40,395 nucleotides of DNA, from contig DAIOKN010000021.1 in assembly GCA_036756705.1 (NCBI GenBank), positions 1-40,395 of the forward strand. Reading direction: 5' to 3'. The stretch comes from Caproicibacter sp002399225. Lineage in GTDB: Bacteria; Bacillota; Clostridia; Oscillospirales; Acutalibacteraceae. The notes under the pieces are model-generated. The model did not search any database and had not been told where the DNA came from. It was given only the letters and a program-made list of their open reading frames with translations. The position numbers and the translations under genes were made by a program. Of the stretch, positions 15,641-23,768 are shown piece by piece; position 1 is the stretch's first letter, and the number at the start of each line of letters is the position of its first letter.

Positions 15641-17812
15641 ATGAGAATTTTACGAAAGCACCATGAAGCGGTCGCACTGGCTTTGATTTTGCTCCTGGCG
15701 GCTTTTTTATCCGCTTACCGCATCTGGGATCTCGGATACAGCAATGAGTTTTATGCGGCCAGCGTAAAAAGTATGCTGACCGGCTGGAAAAACTTCTTTT
15801 TTGCTTCGCTGGACCCCGGCGGATGGATCACGGTGGATAAACCTCCGGTTTCGCTTTGGGTTCAGACGGCTTTTGCCAAAGTGTTCGGGTTTTATGGCTG
15901 GAGCATCGTTCTGCCGCAGAGCCTGGCCGCCGTGGGGACGGTGGCGGTGATCTACCGCGCCGTCAAGCGGCAGTTCGGCGGCGCGGCGGGGCTTATTTCC
16001 GCACTGGTTCTGGCGCTTTCCCCAATTTTCATCATTGTCAGTAAGACAAACAATACCGATTCGGTGCTGATTTTCTTTATGGCGCTTTCCGCGTGGGCAA
16101 TGGTCAGAGCCTGCGAGCAGGGGCGGCTCCGTGATCTGGTCCTTTCCATGGTGTTTCTCGGGATTGCCTACAATGCAAAAACACTCGAGGCGTTTTTAAT
16201 TCTTCCTGCGCTGTTCGCCGTTTACCTGTTCGGCGCGAAAGCCCGCCGGAGCGCGAAGATCCGGCACCTTGCGGTGGCAATGGCGGTCCTTCTGGCGGTT
16301 TCCCTGTCCTGGTCGGCGGCGGTCGACTTGACCCCGGCCGACCAACGTCCCTATGTGGACAACAGCACAAATAATTCGGAACTGGAGCTTGCTCTCGGCT
16401 ACAACGGGATCCAGCGGCTCATGGGCCAGTCCCCTGGAACTTTCAGCGCGAATCGGACGGATGGAAAAGGGCAGACTTCCCCGCCTTTCAGCACTGGAGA
16501 AGCGCGGGATGGGCAGTGGCGCCAGGCCGGTTCCTCCGGTACCGCTGAGGGTTCGAAGCAGGCGACCAGTCCTCTTTCAGAGTTGCAGCAAGGGTCTGCG
16601 GAAAATTCGAAGCACCTGCGCATGACCGGGGAAACCGGCTTTGCGGGCGGGCTCCCCGGCGGGGGCGGTCCGGGGGGAGGCAACGGCGGAAGAAACATGT
16701 TTAACGGCGGCGGCAGCGCCAGCCCGCTGCGCCTGTTTAACACGGCTCTCGGCGGGCAAGACAGCTGGCTGTTACCATTCGGCCTGTTCTCGGCTTTCGC
16801 AATGATCGTTGGGATGAGGAAAGCGGAAGAGGAACGCCGCAGAAAGCTGTTGTGCGGGCTTTTGCTGTGGGGAGGTTCTGTCCTCACCATGGTCTGCTAT
16901 TTCAGCGTGGCGCAGTTTTTCCATCCCTATTACCTTTCCGCCATGGCGCCGTATCTCGCAGCTCTGACCGGTATTGGTGCGACGGAGCTTTGGAAACGAT
17001 ACCGCGGCGGCGAACGGGCCGGCTACCTGCTGCCGGCGGGCATTGCCGTGACGCTTTTCGTACAAGTAGGGATGCTTCATTTCTATGCGGGTTACTCGAA
17101 AATTTTGATTCCGGCCGTTTGTGCGGCCGCAGGGCTGCCGGCGCTTCTGCTGTTTTTCCTCCGCCTGAAAAAGCGAATGGGCGGGAAACTGGCGGCGGTC
17201 TGCGCTGCGATCGGCCTGGCGGGGCTGTTGGTCGCTCCGGCAGTCTGGACTGGTTATTCGGCGCTGGAACTCAATTTCAGCTCTTCGATTCCCTCCGCCG
17301 GCCCCTCTGCGGAAAGCACGTCGATGTTTGGGCAAGTGGTGGGCGGCCGGCGGGGAATGCCTTTCGGAAACCCTTCTGACAGCAGCGCCCGGGAAATCGG
17401 CAGCGCGGGCGGAAACCGCGGCGGCTCTTCTTCCAATTCGGTTTTGCTCCGCTTTTTGGAGCAGAACAACACCGGCGAAAAATATTTGGTCGCGGTCCCC
17501 AGCGCAAGCGAAGCGGAACCGATGATCCTCGCCACCGGCAAGCCCGTGATCGCGGTCGGCGGATTCAGCGGGACCAACCGGTCGCTGACGGTGGAGAAGC
17601 TGGAGCAGCTGGTAAAATCCGGTCAACTGAAATATTATATGGTCGGCGGCAGAGGCGGCATGGGCGGCAACTCCTCGGATGAGGTGACCCAATGGGTTGA
17701 AAAGCATGGAAAGAAGATTGATTCCTCCGTGTGGAGTTCCGCTTCCGAGTTCGGCCAGGAAGAGAACGGTTCTCAGGCACTGTACGATTTGTCCTCTTAT
17801 CAGAGTCAGTGA
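15641..17812 (+). CDS. GT39/ArnT-like membrane glycosyltransferase
   Basis: A 723-residue multi-pass transferase of the PMT/ArnT superfamily, which uses polyprenyl-phosphate sugars on the outer face of the membrane. The first extracytoplasmic loop has the acidic substrate region (GYSNEFYAASVKSMLTGW, then DPGGWITVDKPPVSLW). About a dozen hydrophobic segments follow. A long extracytoplasmic loop (residues about 265-370) is Ser/Thr- then Gly-rich (GGLPGGGGPGGGNGG), and a second Gly/Ser-rich stretch lies near 555-600 before a soluble C-terminal domain. Such Gly-rich loops are seen in the Firmicute YkcB-like branch. The acceptor (teichoic acid, protein or lipid) is unknown. Confidence 0.88.
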   Translation: MRILRKHHEAVALALILLLAAFLSAYRIWDLGYSNEFYAASVKSMLTGWKNFFFASLDPGGWITVDKPPVSLWVQTAFAKVFGFYGWSIVLPQSLAAVGTVAVIYRAVKRQFGGAAGLISALVLALSPIFIIVSKTNNTDSVLIFFMALSAWAMVRACEQGRLRDLVLSMVFLGIAYNAKTLEAFLILPALFAVYLFGAKARRSAKIRHLAVAMAVLLAVSLSWSAAVDLTPADQRPYVDNSTNNSELELALGYNGIQRLMGQSPGTFSANRTDGKGQTSPPFSTGEARDGQWRQAGSSGTAEGSKQATSPLSELQQGSAENSKHLRMTGETGFAGGLPGGGGPGGGNGGRNMFNGGGSASPLRLFNTALGGQDSWLLPFGLFSAFAMIVGMRKAEEERRRKLLCGLLLWGGSVLTMVCYFSVAQFFHPYYLSAMAPYLAALTGIGATELWKRYRGGERAGYLLPAGIAVTLFVQVGMLHFYAGYSKILIPAVCAAAGLPALLLFFLRLKKRMGGKLAAVCAAIGLAGLLVAPAVWTGYSALELNFSSSIPSAGPSAESTSMFGQVVGGRRGMPFGNPSDSSAREIGSAGGNRGGSSSNSVLLRFLEQNNTGEKYLVAVPSASEAEPMILATGKPVIAVGGFSGTNRSLTVEKLEQLVKSGQLKYYMVGGRGGMGGNSSDEVTQWVEKHGKKIDSSVWSSASEFGQEENGSQALYDLSSYQSQ

Positions 17813-17924
17813 TTGGCACCCTTCCGTACGTCTCATGCGGCTTTTGGACATTCCTTTTTGCCGAGATACTTCATTCATGTTTTAAAGACGAATCGCTGTT
17901 CCAAACACTTTTGGTGTGAAAAAT

Positions 17925-17958
17925 GGGCTGCTGCAAAATGAAAGTTTTGCAGCAGCCC
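17925..17958 (-). terminator. Long-stem terminator between convergent genes
   Basis: Perfect 14-bp stem GGGCTGCTGCAAAA/TTTTGCAGCAGCCC with a 6-nt loop. On the - strand it is followed by ATTTTTC, fitting the end of the DUF362 gene. It stands 113 nt after the GT39 stop, so it may serve the + strand too. Confidence 0.75.
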
Positions 17959-18042
17959 CATGAAATTCAGGCTTTCCAGCATCCATTGGCCACAAAAAGA
18001 TTTAAACCAATCGTTTCATGCCCGCGGAGTCTTAGCAATCGG

Positions 18043-19149
18043 CTAAATCTGAACAAGTTCATAGTCCAGGCTGCCGAGGCCGAGCTTTGCCGCGTGGTTG
18101 ACCATCACATGCCAGTTGGTGGTAGGGTGAAGGTCGGTGAAGTAATCGTGATGCGGATCGCCTCTTCTTTCCAGCAGGCTGCCGGGAAGCACCGGCTGGC
18201 GGTTTACGGCCTCAGCGCAGGCAAGGTCGAGCGCGACCGGGTCGAACGACGCGAACATGCCGACATTCGGAACAACGGGAATATCGTTTTCCGAATGGCA
18301 GTCGCAGTACGGGGAAATATCGACGGCCAGACTGATGTGGAACTGTGGCCGGTCATGCAGGACCGCATAGCAATATTCCGCTATTTTTTTGTTTAGAATA
18401 TCGTTGGATTCGTCGGAAGCCGGTCGCACCGCGTCCATTGGGCAGGCGCCGATGCAGCGCCCGCAGCCGACGCACCGGCCGTGATCAATCGAAGCCTTGC
18501 GGTCCGTGACAGCAATGGCGCCGTGCGCGCAGACTTTCCGGCACGACCCACAGCCGACGCACGCCTGCTGGTCCACATGGGGCTTTCCGGCGCTGTGCAT
18601 CTCCATCTTTCCGGCGCGCGATCCGCATCCCATTCCAATGTTTTTCAGGGTGCCGCCGATCCCGGTCTGCTCATGCGCCTTGAAATGGGTCAGTGAGAGG
18701 ATGACATCCGCATCCATGATTGCATGGCCGATTTTGGCCTCTTTCACATATTCACCGCCTTCCACCGGAACGAGGGCTTCGTCGGTGCCTTTCAGCCCGT
18801 CGGCGATGATGACATGGCACCCGGTGGAAAATGGGGAAAACCCGTTGCGGTAAGCGGAATCCAGATGATCCAGTGCGTTTTTCCTCCCACCGACGTAGAG
18901 AGTGTTGCAGTCGGTCAGAAAAGGTTTGCCGCCCAGTTCCTTTATGACGTCCGCCACTGCCATGGCATAGTTCGGACGCAGATACGCCAAATTGCCGGGT
19001 TCCCCAAAATGAATTTTAATCGCGGCGTATTTCCGATTGAAATCGATCTGCTCGATTCCCGCTGCCTTGATCAGCCGCTTCAGCTTTTGTAGAAGATTTT
19101 CGCGTAAAGTCGTATGCATATCGGTAAAATAAACCTTAGATGTTCCCAT
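18043..19149 (-). CDS. DUF362 / 4Fe-4S ferredoxin-domain protein
   Basis: A 368-residue cytosolic iron-sulfur protein. DUF362 occupies most of the chain (HFGEPGNLAYLRP, GCHVIIADGLKG, LTHFKAHEQTGIGGTLKNIG). Two 4Fe-4S motifs are inserted: C197, C200, C203, C207 and C226, C229, C232, C236 (CVGCGSCRKVC and CVGCGRCIGAC). The family is common in anaerobes and its reaction is not established; electron transfer is the safe statement. It is divergent from the response regulator, with a shared 166-nt control region. Confidence 0.9.
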   Translation of the reverse strand: MGTSKVYFTDMHTTLRENLLQKLKRLIKAAGIEQIDFNRKYAAIKIHFGEPGNLAYLRPNYAMAVADVIKELGGKPFLTDCNTLYVGGRKNALDHLDSAYRNGFSPFSTGCHVIIADGLKGTDEALVPVEGGEYVKEAKIGHAIMDADVILSLTHFKAHEQTGIGGTLKNIGMGCGSRAGKMEMHSAGKPHVDQQACVGCGSCRKVCAHGAIAVTDRKASIDHGRCVGCGRCIGACPMDAVRPASDESNDILNKKIAEYCYAVLHDRPQFHISLAVDISPYCDCHSENDIPVVPNVGMFASFDPVALDLACAEAVNRQPVLPGSLLERRGDPHHDYFTDLHPTTNWHVMVNHAAKLGLGSLDYELVQI

Positions 19150-19215
19150 GCTGAAACCTCCATGTGCCGAATTTTAAGGGACGAAGCCACCGCAGGCCAC
19201 CATCCATTCTAAAAC

Positions 19216-19244
19216 ATTATAGCATTTCTGCCGAGTGGTGAAAA
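19216..19244 (-). promoter_or_regulatory. Probable promoter of the DUF362 gene
   Basis: On the - strand TTTTCA (19244-19239), 17 nt, TATAAT (19221-19216), about 67 nt before the start. The -35 match is weak. Confidence 0.5.
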
Positions 19245-19263
19245 GTAGAAGGCCAAAACACGC

Positions 19264-19292
19264 TGGAAAAGAAACGGCAACGGGAATATAAT
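19264..19292 (+). promoter_or_regulatory. Probable promoter of the response-regulator operon
   Basis: TGGAAA (19264-19269), 17 nt, TATAAT (19287-19292), then a CGAGGTG ribosome binding site before the GTG at 19316. The -35 is 4 of 6. Confidence 0.55.
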
Positions 19293-19315
19293 AAGGGGAA
19301 AATCGAGGTGATTCT

Positions 19316-19993
19316 GTGGCAGATATCCTTGTGGTGGAAGACGATCGGGAGATTAACCGTTTGCTGTGCAGCATCCTAGAGGAAAATCACTATCGTTGTT
19401 TTTCGGAATATACCGGAAAGTCCGCCTATGAGGCGATGAAAAGCGGCCGGTTCGATCTGGTGCTGCTGGATTTGATGCTCCCCGGGATTTCGGGGGAAAC
19501 ATTGCTCAAAGAGTACCGGCGCTTCTCAGGCACCCCGGTGATTATCATTTCCGCCAAAGAGGAGACAGCGGTGAAAGTCGATATGCTGCATACGGGCGCG
19601 GACGATTATATCACCAAGCCTTTTGACAACGATGAAGTGCTGGCGAGGGTGGAAAGCAGCCTGCGGCGAAGCCGCGGCTATGCCCCGGCAAACCTAATGG
19701 CCGGACCTCTGAAGTTGAATACGGAAACAAATCTCTGCACGGTTTCCGGCAGGCCGGTCCCGCTGACCGGAACAGAGATGAAGATCCTCAGACTGCTTCT
19801 CGAAAACCCGCAAAAGTTATTTACCAAGGCCAATCTGTTCACAAGCGTATGGGGAGAACCCTATGCCTATGACGACAATGTTGTCAATACCCATATCAGC
19901 AATCTGAGACGGAAGCTGAAAGCCGTCTGCCCGGAACGGGAGTTTATCGAAACCGTCTGGGGGATTGGATATAAATTAGCCGTCCGGCCCTAA
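19316..19993 (+). CDS. OmpR-family response regulator
   Basis: A 225-residue two-component regulator. The receiver domain (1-115) has the acidic pocket VVEDDRE, phospho-acceptor D52 (LVLLDLMLPG), and DDYITKPFD. The winged-helix DNA-binding domain (about 130-225) shows LTGTEMKILRLLLENPQ and VVNTHISNLRRKLK. Start is GTG 19316 after GAGGTG. The ABC transporter and the histidine kinase follow on the same strand, so it probably controls them, perhaps through the repeated motif at 20032-20066. Confidence 0.94.
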   Translation: MADILVVEDDREINRLLCSILEENHYRCFSEYTGKSAYEAMKSGRFDLVLLDLMLPGISGETLLKEYRRFSGTPVIIISAKEETAVKVDMLHTGADDYITKPFDNDEVLARVESSLRRSRGYAPANLMAGPLKLNTETNLCTVSGRPVPLTGTEMKILRLLLENPQKLFTKANLFTSVWGEPYAYDDNVVNTHISNLRRKLKAVCPEREFIETVWGIGYKLAVRP

Positions 19994-20031
19994 AAGCCGG
20001 AAGCCGCCTGCTTTTTTCCAGAACAAAGCGG

Positions 20032-20089
20032 TTTCTTTAGAAATTTTTATCATTTTCTTTAGAAATACTTGAGATTTGCTTTTTATCAT
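20032..20089 (+). promoter_or_regulatory. Operator-like repeat and promoter region before the ABC genes
   Basis: The 13-nt motif TTTCTTTAGAAAT occurs at 20032-20044 and again at 20054-20066, 22 nt apart, about two helical turns. A TATCAT box (20084-20089) places the second copy over the -35 position with no consensus -35. This is the usual layout of a promoter activated by an OmpR-type regulator; the neighbouring regulator is the obvious candidate. Binding is inferred. Confidence 0.6.
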
Positions 20090-20111
20090 AGAAGCAAAGG
20101 AGATGAAAGGG

Positions 20112-21032
20112 ATGGAAAACTCCATCTTTCAGGCGGAAAATCTGACCAAGCGGTACAGGGAAGCCCTGGCGCTTGACCATGTCAGTTTTACTTTAAAACG
20201 GGGAGAAATTTATGGCTTTATCGGGGAAAACGGGGCGGGAAAAACAACGACCATCCGGCTGATTACCGGCCTGACGTTTCCCACCGAAGGGAAGATAACT
20301 TTGTTTGGAAAATCGGGGGAGAAAGAACTGCAAAAACAGCGCGCCCGCATCGGATGCATGGTCGAAAGCCCCGCGCTTTACAAAAACATGACCGCTGCGC
20401 AGAATCTGGAAGCGCAGCGCATGCAGCGCGGAATCCCGGAAAAAGAGTGTGTCGGCAGGATGCTGAAGCTGGTTGGACTGGCGGATACCGGGAAGAAGAC
20501 CGTCCGCCATTTTTCACTCGGCATGCGACAGCGGCTCGGCATTGCGATGGCGCTGCTGAATGATCCGGAATTTCTTATCCTCGATGAACCGATCAATGGC
20601 CTTGATCCCACAGGAATTGTAGAAGTCCGGGAGCTGATCAAGAGGCTGAACCGGGAGCGCGGCATCACCGTGCTGGTTTCCAGCCATATCCTCAGCGAAC
20701 TGTATCAGACGGCCACCCGGTACCTCTTGCTGCACAAGGGCCGCATCCTCGAAGAGCTGTCGCAAAAAGAGCTGGATGAAAAATGCAGGCGTCATATTGC
20801 CATCCGCACGGATGATACCCCCAAAACCGCGGCGGTTCTGGAAAATGCACTTCACACGGAAAATTTTCAGGTAATGCCGGACGGGACCGTAAGGCTTTAC
20901 GATCATCTGGACGAAATGGAGCGTGTGGCGCGCGCGCTTTCGCAGGCGGGCCTTCTGGTGACGAACCTCAGCCTTGCGGGGGACAGTCTGGAAGACTATT
21001 TTCTGCACAGAATCGGAGGCCGGGAACCGTGA
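20112..21032 (+). CDS. ABC transporter ATP-binding protein (antimicrobial-peptide immunity type)
   Basis: A 306-residue ATPase of the BcrA/LanF type. Walker A GENGAGKT (38-45), signature SLGMRQR (135-141), Walker B FLILDEP (154-160) and an H-loop SSHIL are present. The C-terminal ~80 residues (after ELDEKCRRHIAI) are the extension typical of bacitracin/lantibiotic exporters. ATG 20112 is chosen because AAAGGAG (20096-20102) is 9 nt upstream; an ATG at 20103 abuts it. The permease gene overlaps by 4 nt (GTGA). Confidence 0.92.
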   Translation: MENSIFQAENLTKRYREALALDHVSFTLKRGEIYGFIGENGAGKTTTIRLITGLTFPTEGKITLFGKSGEKELQKQRARIGCMVESPALYKNMTAAQNLEAQRMQRGIPEKECVGRMLKLVGLADTGKKTVRHFSLGMRQRLGIAMALLNDPEFLILDEPINGLDPTGIVEVRELIKRLNRERGITVLVSSHILSELYQTATRYLLLHKGRILEELSQKELDEKCRRHIAIRTDDTPKTAAVLENALHTENFQVMPDGTVRLYDHLDEMERVARALSQAGLLVTNLSLAGDSLEDYFLHRIGGREP

Positions 21033-21742
21033 AAAACTTATTGCGTGCCGAGACATACAGACTTTTTCATGACAGGGTTTTCTGGGCCATCCTCGTTGGC
21101 ATTATCGCGTTTTATATGATGCTGCTTTCAGGCAGTCCAATCTTCAGCCTGCCCGGGCAGAAAGCATTGTCGGAAATTATGCAAAAAGAGATCGTTGCCG
21201 TTCTGATTTCCTGCCTCTACGGCGGCCCTTTCCTCGGCGGCGGTTTTGCGGACCGCACCCTGTATCACGGGCTGCTGACGGGGAAGAGCCGCGGCACCGT
21301 CCTGTGCACCCAATTCATTGTTTTTTCCATCGCGGCTGAAGTGCTGCTGTACTGTTTCCCTTTGCTCCTAGTGGTAACCTGCACCGTGAGAAACGGCTGG
21401 GGAGCGGCCGTTTCGGCGGGACTGGCCGGGCATTTGGTCGGCGCTGCCGCAGCTTTTCTGATCCTTGGGGTGGCAATTGGCGCCGTCTCTCTTCTGGCGT
21501 CCGTCTGTTTCCGCGACGTTGGCCGCACGATCGGAATTCCCATCGTCTTGTATTTTGGAATGATCCTGCTTCTCAACAGCCCCGATGCTTCCACCTTTAT
21601 GCGGATCTTTCCGGTCGGTATTTTAATTTTGGTGACCGAGGGAACGGTTTCTCCCGCTTATGGGGCGCTGCTCGGAGGAATATGGTCGGGGTTGCTGTTC
21701 GCTGTTTCCGCCCTGGTTTTCCGCAGGGCAGAGCTGCGCTGA
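21029..21742 (+). CDS. ABC transporter permease 1 (LanE/G-like)
   Basis: A 237-residue membrane protein with about six hydrophobic segments, of ABC-2/lantibiotic-immunity permease size. It starts KNLLRAETYRLFHDRVFW, the usual short cytoplasmic N-terminus, and has GGGFADRTLYHGLLTGKSR after the second helix. GTG start overlaps the ATPase stop. It presumably pairs with the ATPase and the next permease. Confidence 0.85.
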   Translation: MKNLLRAETYRLFHDRVFWAILVGIIAFYMMLLSGSPIFSLPGQKALSEIMQKEIVAVLISCLYGGPFLGGGFADRTLYHGLLTGKSRGTVLCTQFIVFSIAAEVLLYCFPLLLVVTCTVRNGWGAAVSAGLAGHLVGAAAAFLILGVAIGAVSLLASVCFRDVGRTIGIPIVLYFGMILLLNSPDASTFMRIFPVGILILVTEGTVSPAYGALLGGIWSGLLFAVSALVFRRAELR

Positions 21743-21754
21743 GGAGGGATTAAG

Positions 21755-22540
21755 ATGAGTAATTTGTTCAAGTGCAGATGGTTTACCCTACGTCATAACC
21801 GCATTTTATGGATGACGTGCTTGATTTGCTTCGTATTTGCCATTGTGATCATTGGACCGCATTATTTAACGGACGCACAGATGGTGGCGGGCGCTTCGAA
21901 TAATTTTCAAGGACTTTTTATGGCGTCCACGGCTGATTGCATTTTCCCGCTGCTTATTATCAGCGGCACCTTCACCGTGATGATACTCGGGCGGCAGTTT
22001 TCCGACCGGACGGTCGGCCAGGAGATTGCCGCGGGACACAGCCGTATGGAAATCTTTCTGAGTGAATGCCTAGTGGGATTTATTCTCCCTGGCGCGACGA
22101 GTCTCTTGGCGATTCTTTTGGGGTGCATCCGCTGGGTCGGCTGTATGCCGCTGTCGCCTATTTTAACCGCGGTCCCTTATTTTGTACGTACAATCCTTTT
22201 GCTGTTGATTCTGTCTTTTTCTCTATTTTCGCCTTGCATCCTGTTTCTCATGCTCTTCCGGGACGCAGTCAAAGCCATGGCGGCATCGGCCTTTTTCCTT
22301 TTCTTTCTGTGCTTTATCATGGCGGCTTCGCTGGCCTCGTCGGCAATCGTACCGGGAACGGCCTATACGGTTGCGCCGACACTGCCGCTGCTGCTCAATC
22401 CCGATTTTTTAATGCGATATGTTTTGTATTCGACGCTGACCCCCGCGCAGGGGCTGTGGGCCGTCTGTGTGGCGGTCGTCTGGATGGCGCTGTTTTTAAG
22501 TATGGCTTATGGTATCTTCCGCCGGTGTGAGTTAAAATAA
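21755..22540 (+). CDS. ABC transporter permease 2 (LanE/G-like)
   Basis: A 261-residue membrane protein with about six hydrophobic segments. It has the same layout as the preceding permease, including N-terminal LFKCRWFTLRHNRILW and GRQFSDRTVGQEIAAGHSR at the matching place, so the two are paralogous halves of a heteromeric channel. GAGGAGGG precedes the ATG, 12 nt after the previous stop. Transport of a peptide antibiotic out of the membrane is inferred from locus type. Confidence 0.85.
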   Translation: MSNLFKCRWFTLRHNRILWMTCLICFVFAIVIIGPHYLTDAQMVAGASNNFQGLFMASTADCIFPLLIISGTFTVMILGRQFSDRTVGQEIAAGHSRMEIFLSECLVGFILPGATSLLAILLGCIRWVGCMPLSPILTAVPYFVRTILLLLILSFSLFSPCILFLMLFRDAVKAMAASAFFLFFLCFIMAASLASSAIVPGTAYTVAPTLPLLLNPDFLMRYVLYSTLTPAQGLWAVCVAVVWMALFLSMAYGIFRRCELK

Positions 22541-22565
22541 AGCCAGAAGGGGGAGAAAACCCGAA

Positions 22566-23477
22566 ATGATGTGGTTCTTTCTTGCAGCCTGCTGTGCGGC
22601 GGCCTGGCTCGGTTTTCGCCTGTTCCGCATCAAGCGGCAGTTGCGCGGCATTGCCGTGCAGCTCAAAGACCGCACGGACGGGAAAACGGAAAAAAAAATC
22701 ACGGTTTCTCTCTTCGACCGTGATTTGACCCGGCTTGCCTCTGTTCTTAACCGCAGCCTGGATTTGCAGAAGACGCTCCGCATTGAAATCCAAAACAGCG
22801 ACCGAAAGCTGAAAGACTCGATTGCAAATCTCAGCCATGACCTGAGAACACCGCTGACTTCCATTTTAGGGTACCTGCAGCTGTCCCGGGGCCCTGAATG
22901 TACGGAAGAAAAACGCCGGGACTACCTGCAAATCGTGGAGGGCAAGGCCCATGCTTTGAAATCCATGATTGACGGTCTGTATGAGCTTTCCGTTCTGGAG
23001 GCCAAAGAAATGCCGTTGAAAAGGGAACGGCTTGACTTAAATCTCCTTGTGGCCGATCTCCTTGCGGGACAGTATCAGCTTTTCCTAAAAAGCGGGATCA
23101 ATCTGAAAGTGAGCCTGCCGGACGGCCCTGTCTGGATCTTGGGCGATTCGATCGCATGTACACGGGTTCTCCAAAATCTGATCAATAATGCGGTCCGCTA
23201 CGCAAAAGGGAAAGCCGAAATCCGTTTAAGCCGATCCGGCTCCTTTGCGTTGTTTTCCATCTGCAATCCCGCGCCGGGATTGACAGAGGAGGATGCCGGC
23301 CATTTATTTGAACGCTTTTATACCGCGGATCGCTCCAGAAACAGCGGCGGTTCGGGGCTGGGCCTTACCATTGTCAAAATGCTGCTGGAAAAAATGGATG
23401 GTAAAATTCTCGATGTCTCTTTAAAGGACAGCATCCTTTGCATCAAGGTCGGATTCCGGCTGGCTGAGGCTGACTGA
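22566..23477 (+). CDS. Sensor histidine kinase with a single N-terminal membrane helix
   Basis: A 303-residue kinase. Only one hydrophobic segment is present (residues 2-20) followed at once by a basic stretch, so it has no extracellular sensor domain. The dimerisation/phospho-acceptor helix carries H91 in LSHDLRTPLTS. The catalytic domain shows the N box (NLINNAVRYA) and G box (GGSGLGLTIVK). GGGGGAG precedes the ATG. It is last in the regulator-ABC-kinase operon and presumably phosphorylates the OmpR-type regulator, possibly receiving its signal from the transporter. Confidence 0.92.
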   Translation: MMWFFLAACCAAAWLGFRLFRIKRQLRGIAVQLKDRTDGKTEKKITVSLFDRDLTRLASVLNRSLDLQKTLRIEIQNSDRKLKDSIANLSHDLRTPLTSILGYLQLSRGPECTEEKRRDYLQIVEGKAHALKSMIDGLYELSVLEAKEMPLKRERLDLNLLVADLLAGQYQLFLKSGINLKVSLPDGPVWILGDSIACTRVLQNLINNAVRYAKGKAEIRLSRSGSFALFSICNPAPGLTEEDAGHLFERFYTADRSRNSGGSGLGLTIVKMLLEKMDGKILDVSLKDSILCIKVGFRLAEAD

Positions 23478-23664
23478 GAACAGTTTTCAGCCCGATTTTC
23501 TTTATAAACAGCCAATCGTTCGGCTTGTCGAATAAAAATAAATTCCCGTAAAAACAAAATCCATCGGGCGGTTTTGCCCCTCCATGGAACTAGGGACGAA
23601 AGAACAAGAGGCAAAAAGACAAAAGCAGAAATTGAAATTTTTATGATTATTATGGTTTTATAGA

Positions 23665-23693
23665 TTGCACTTTGAAAAGAGAAGGGATATAAT
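23665..23693 (+). promoter_or_regulatory. Promoter of the amidohydrolase gene
   Basis: TTGCAC (23665-23670), 17 nt, TATAAT (23688-23693), about 75 nt before the ATG. The rest of 23478-23768 shows no other gene. Confidence 0.65.
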
Positions 23694-23768
23694 ATTAATT
23701 TATAAGTAATAAAAGGCAGCTATCTCTTATCATTCTATCAGGAGAAGCAAAGTAGAGGGGGATAAAAA

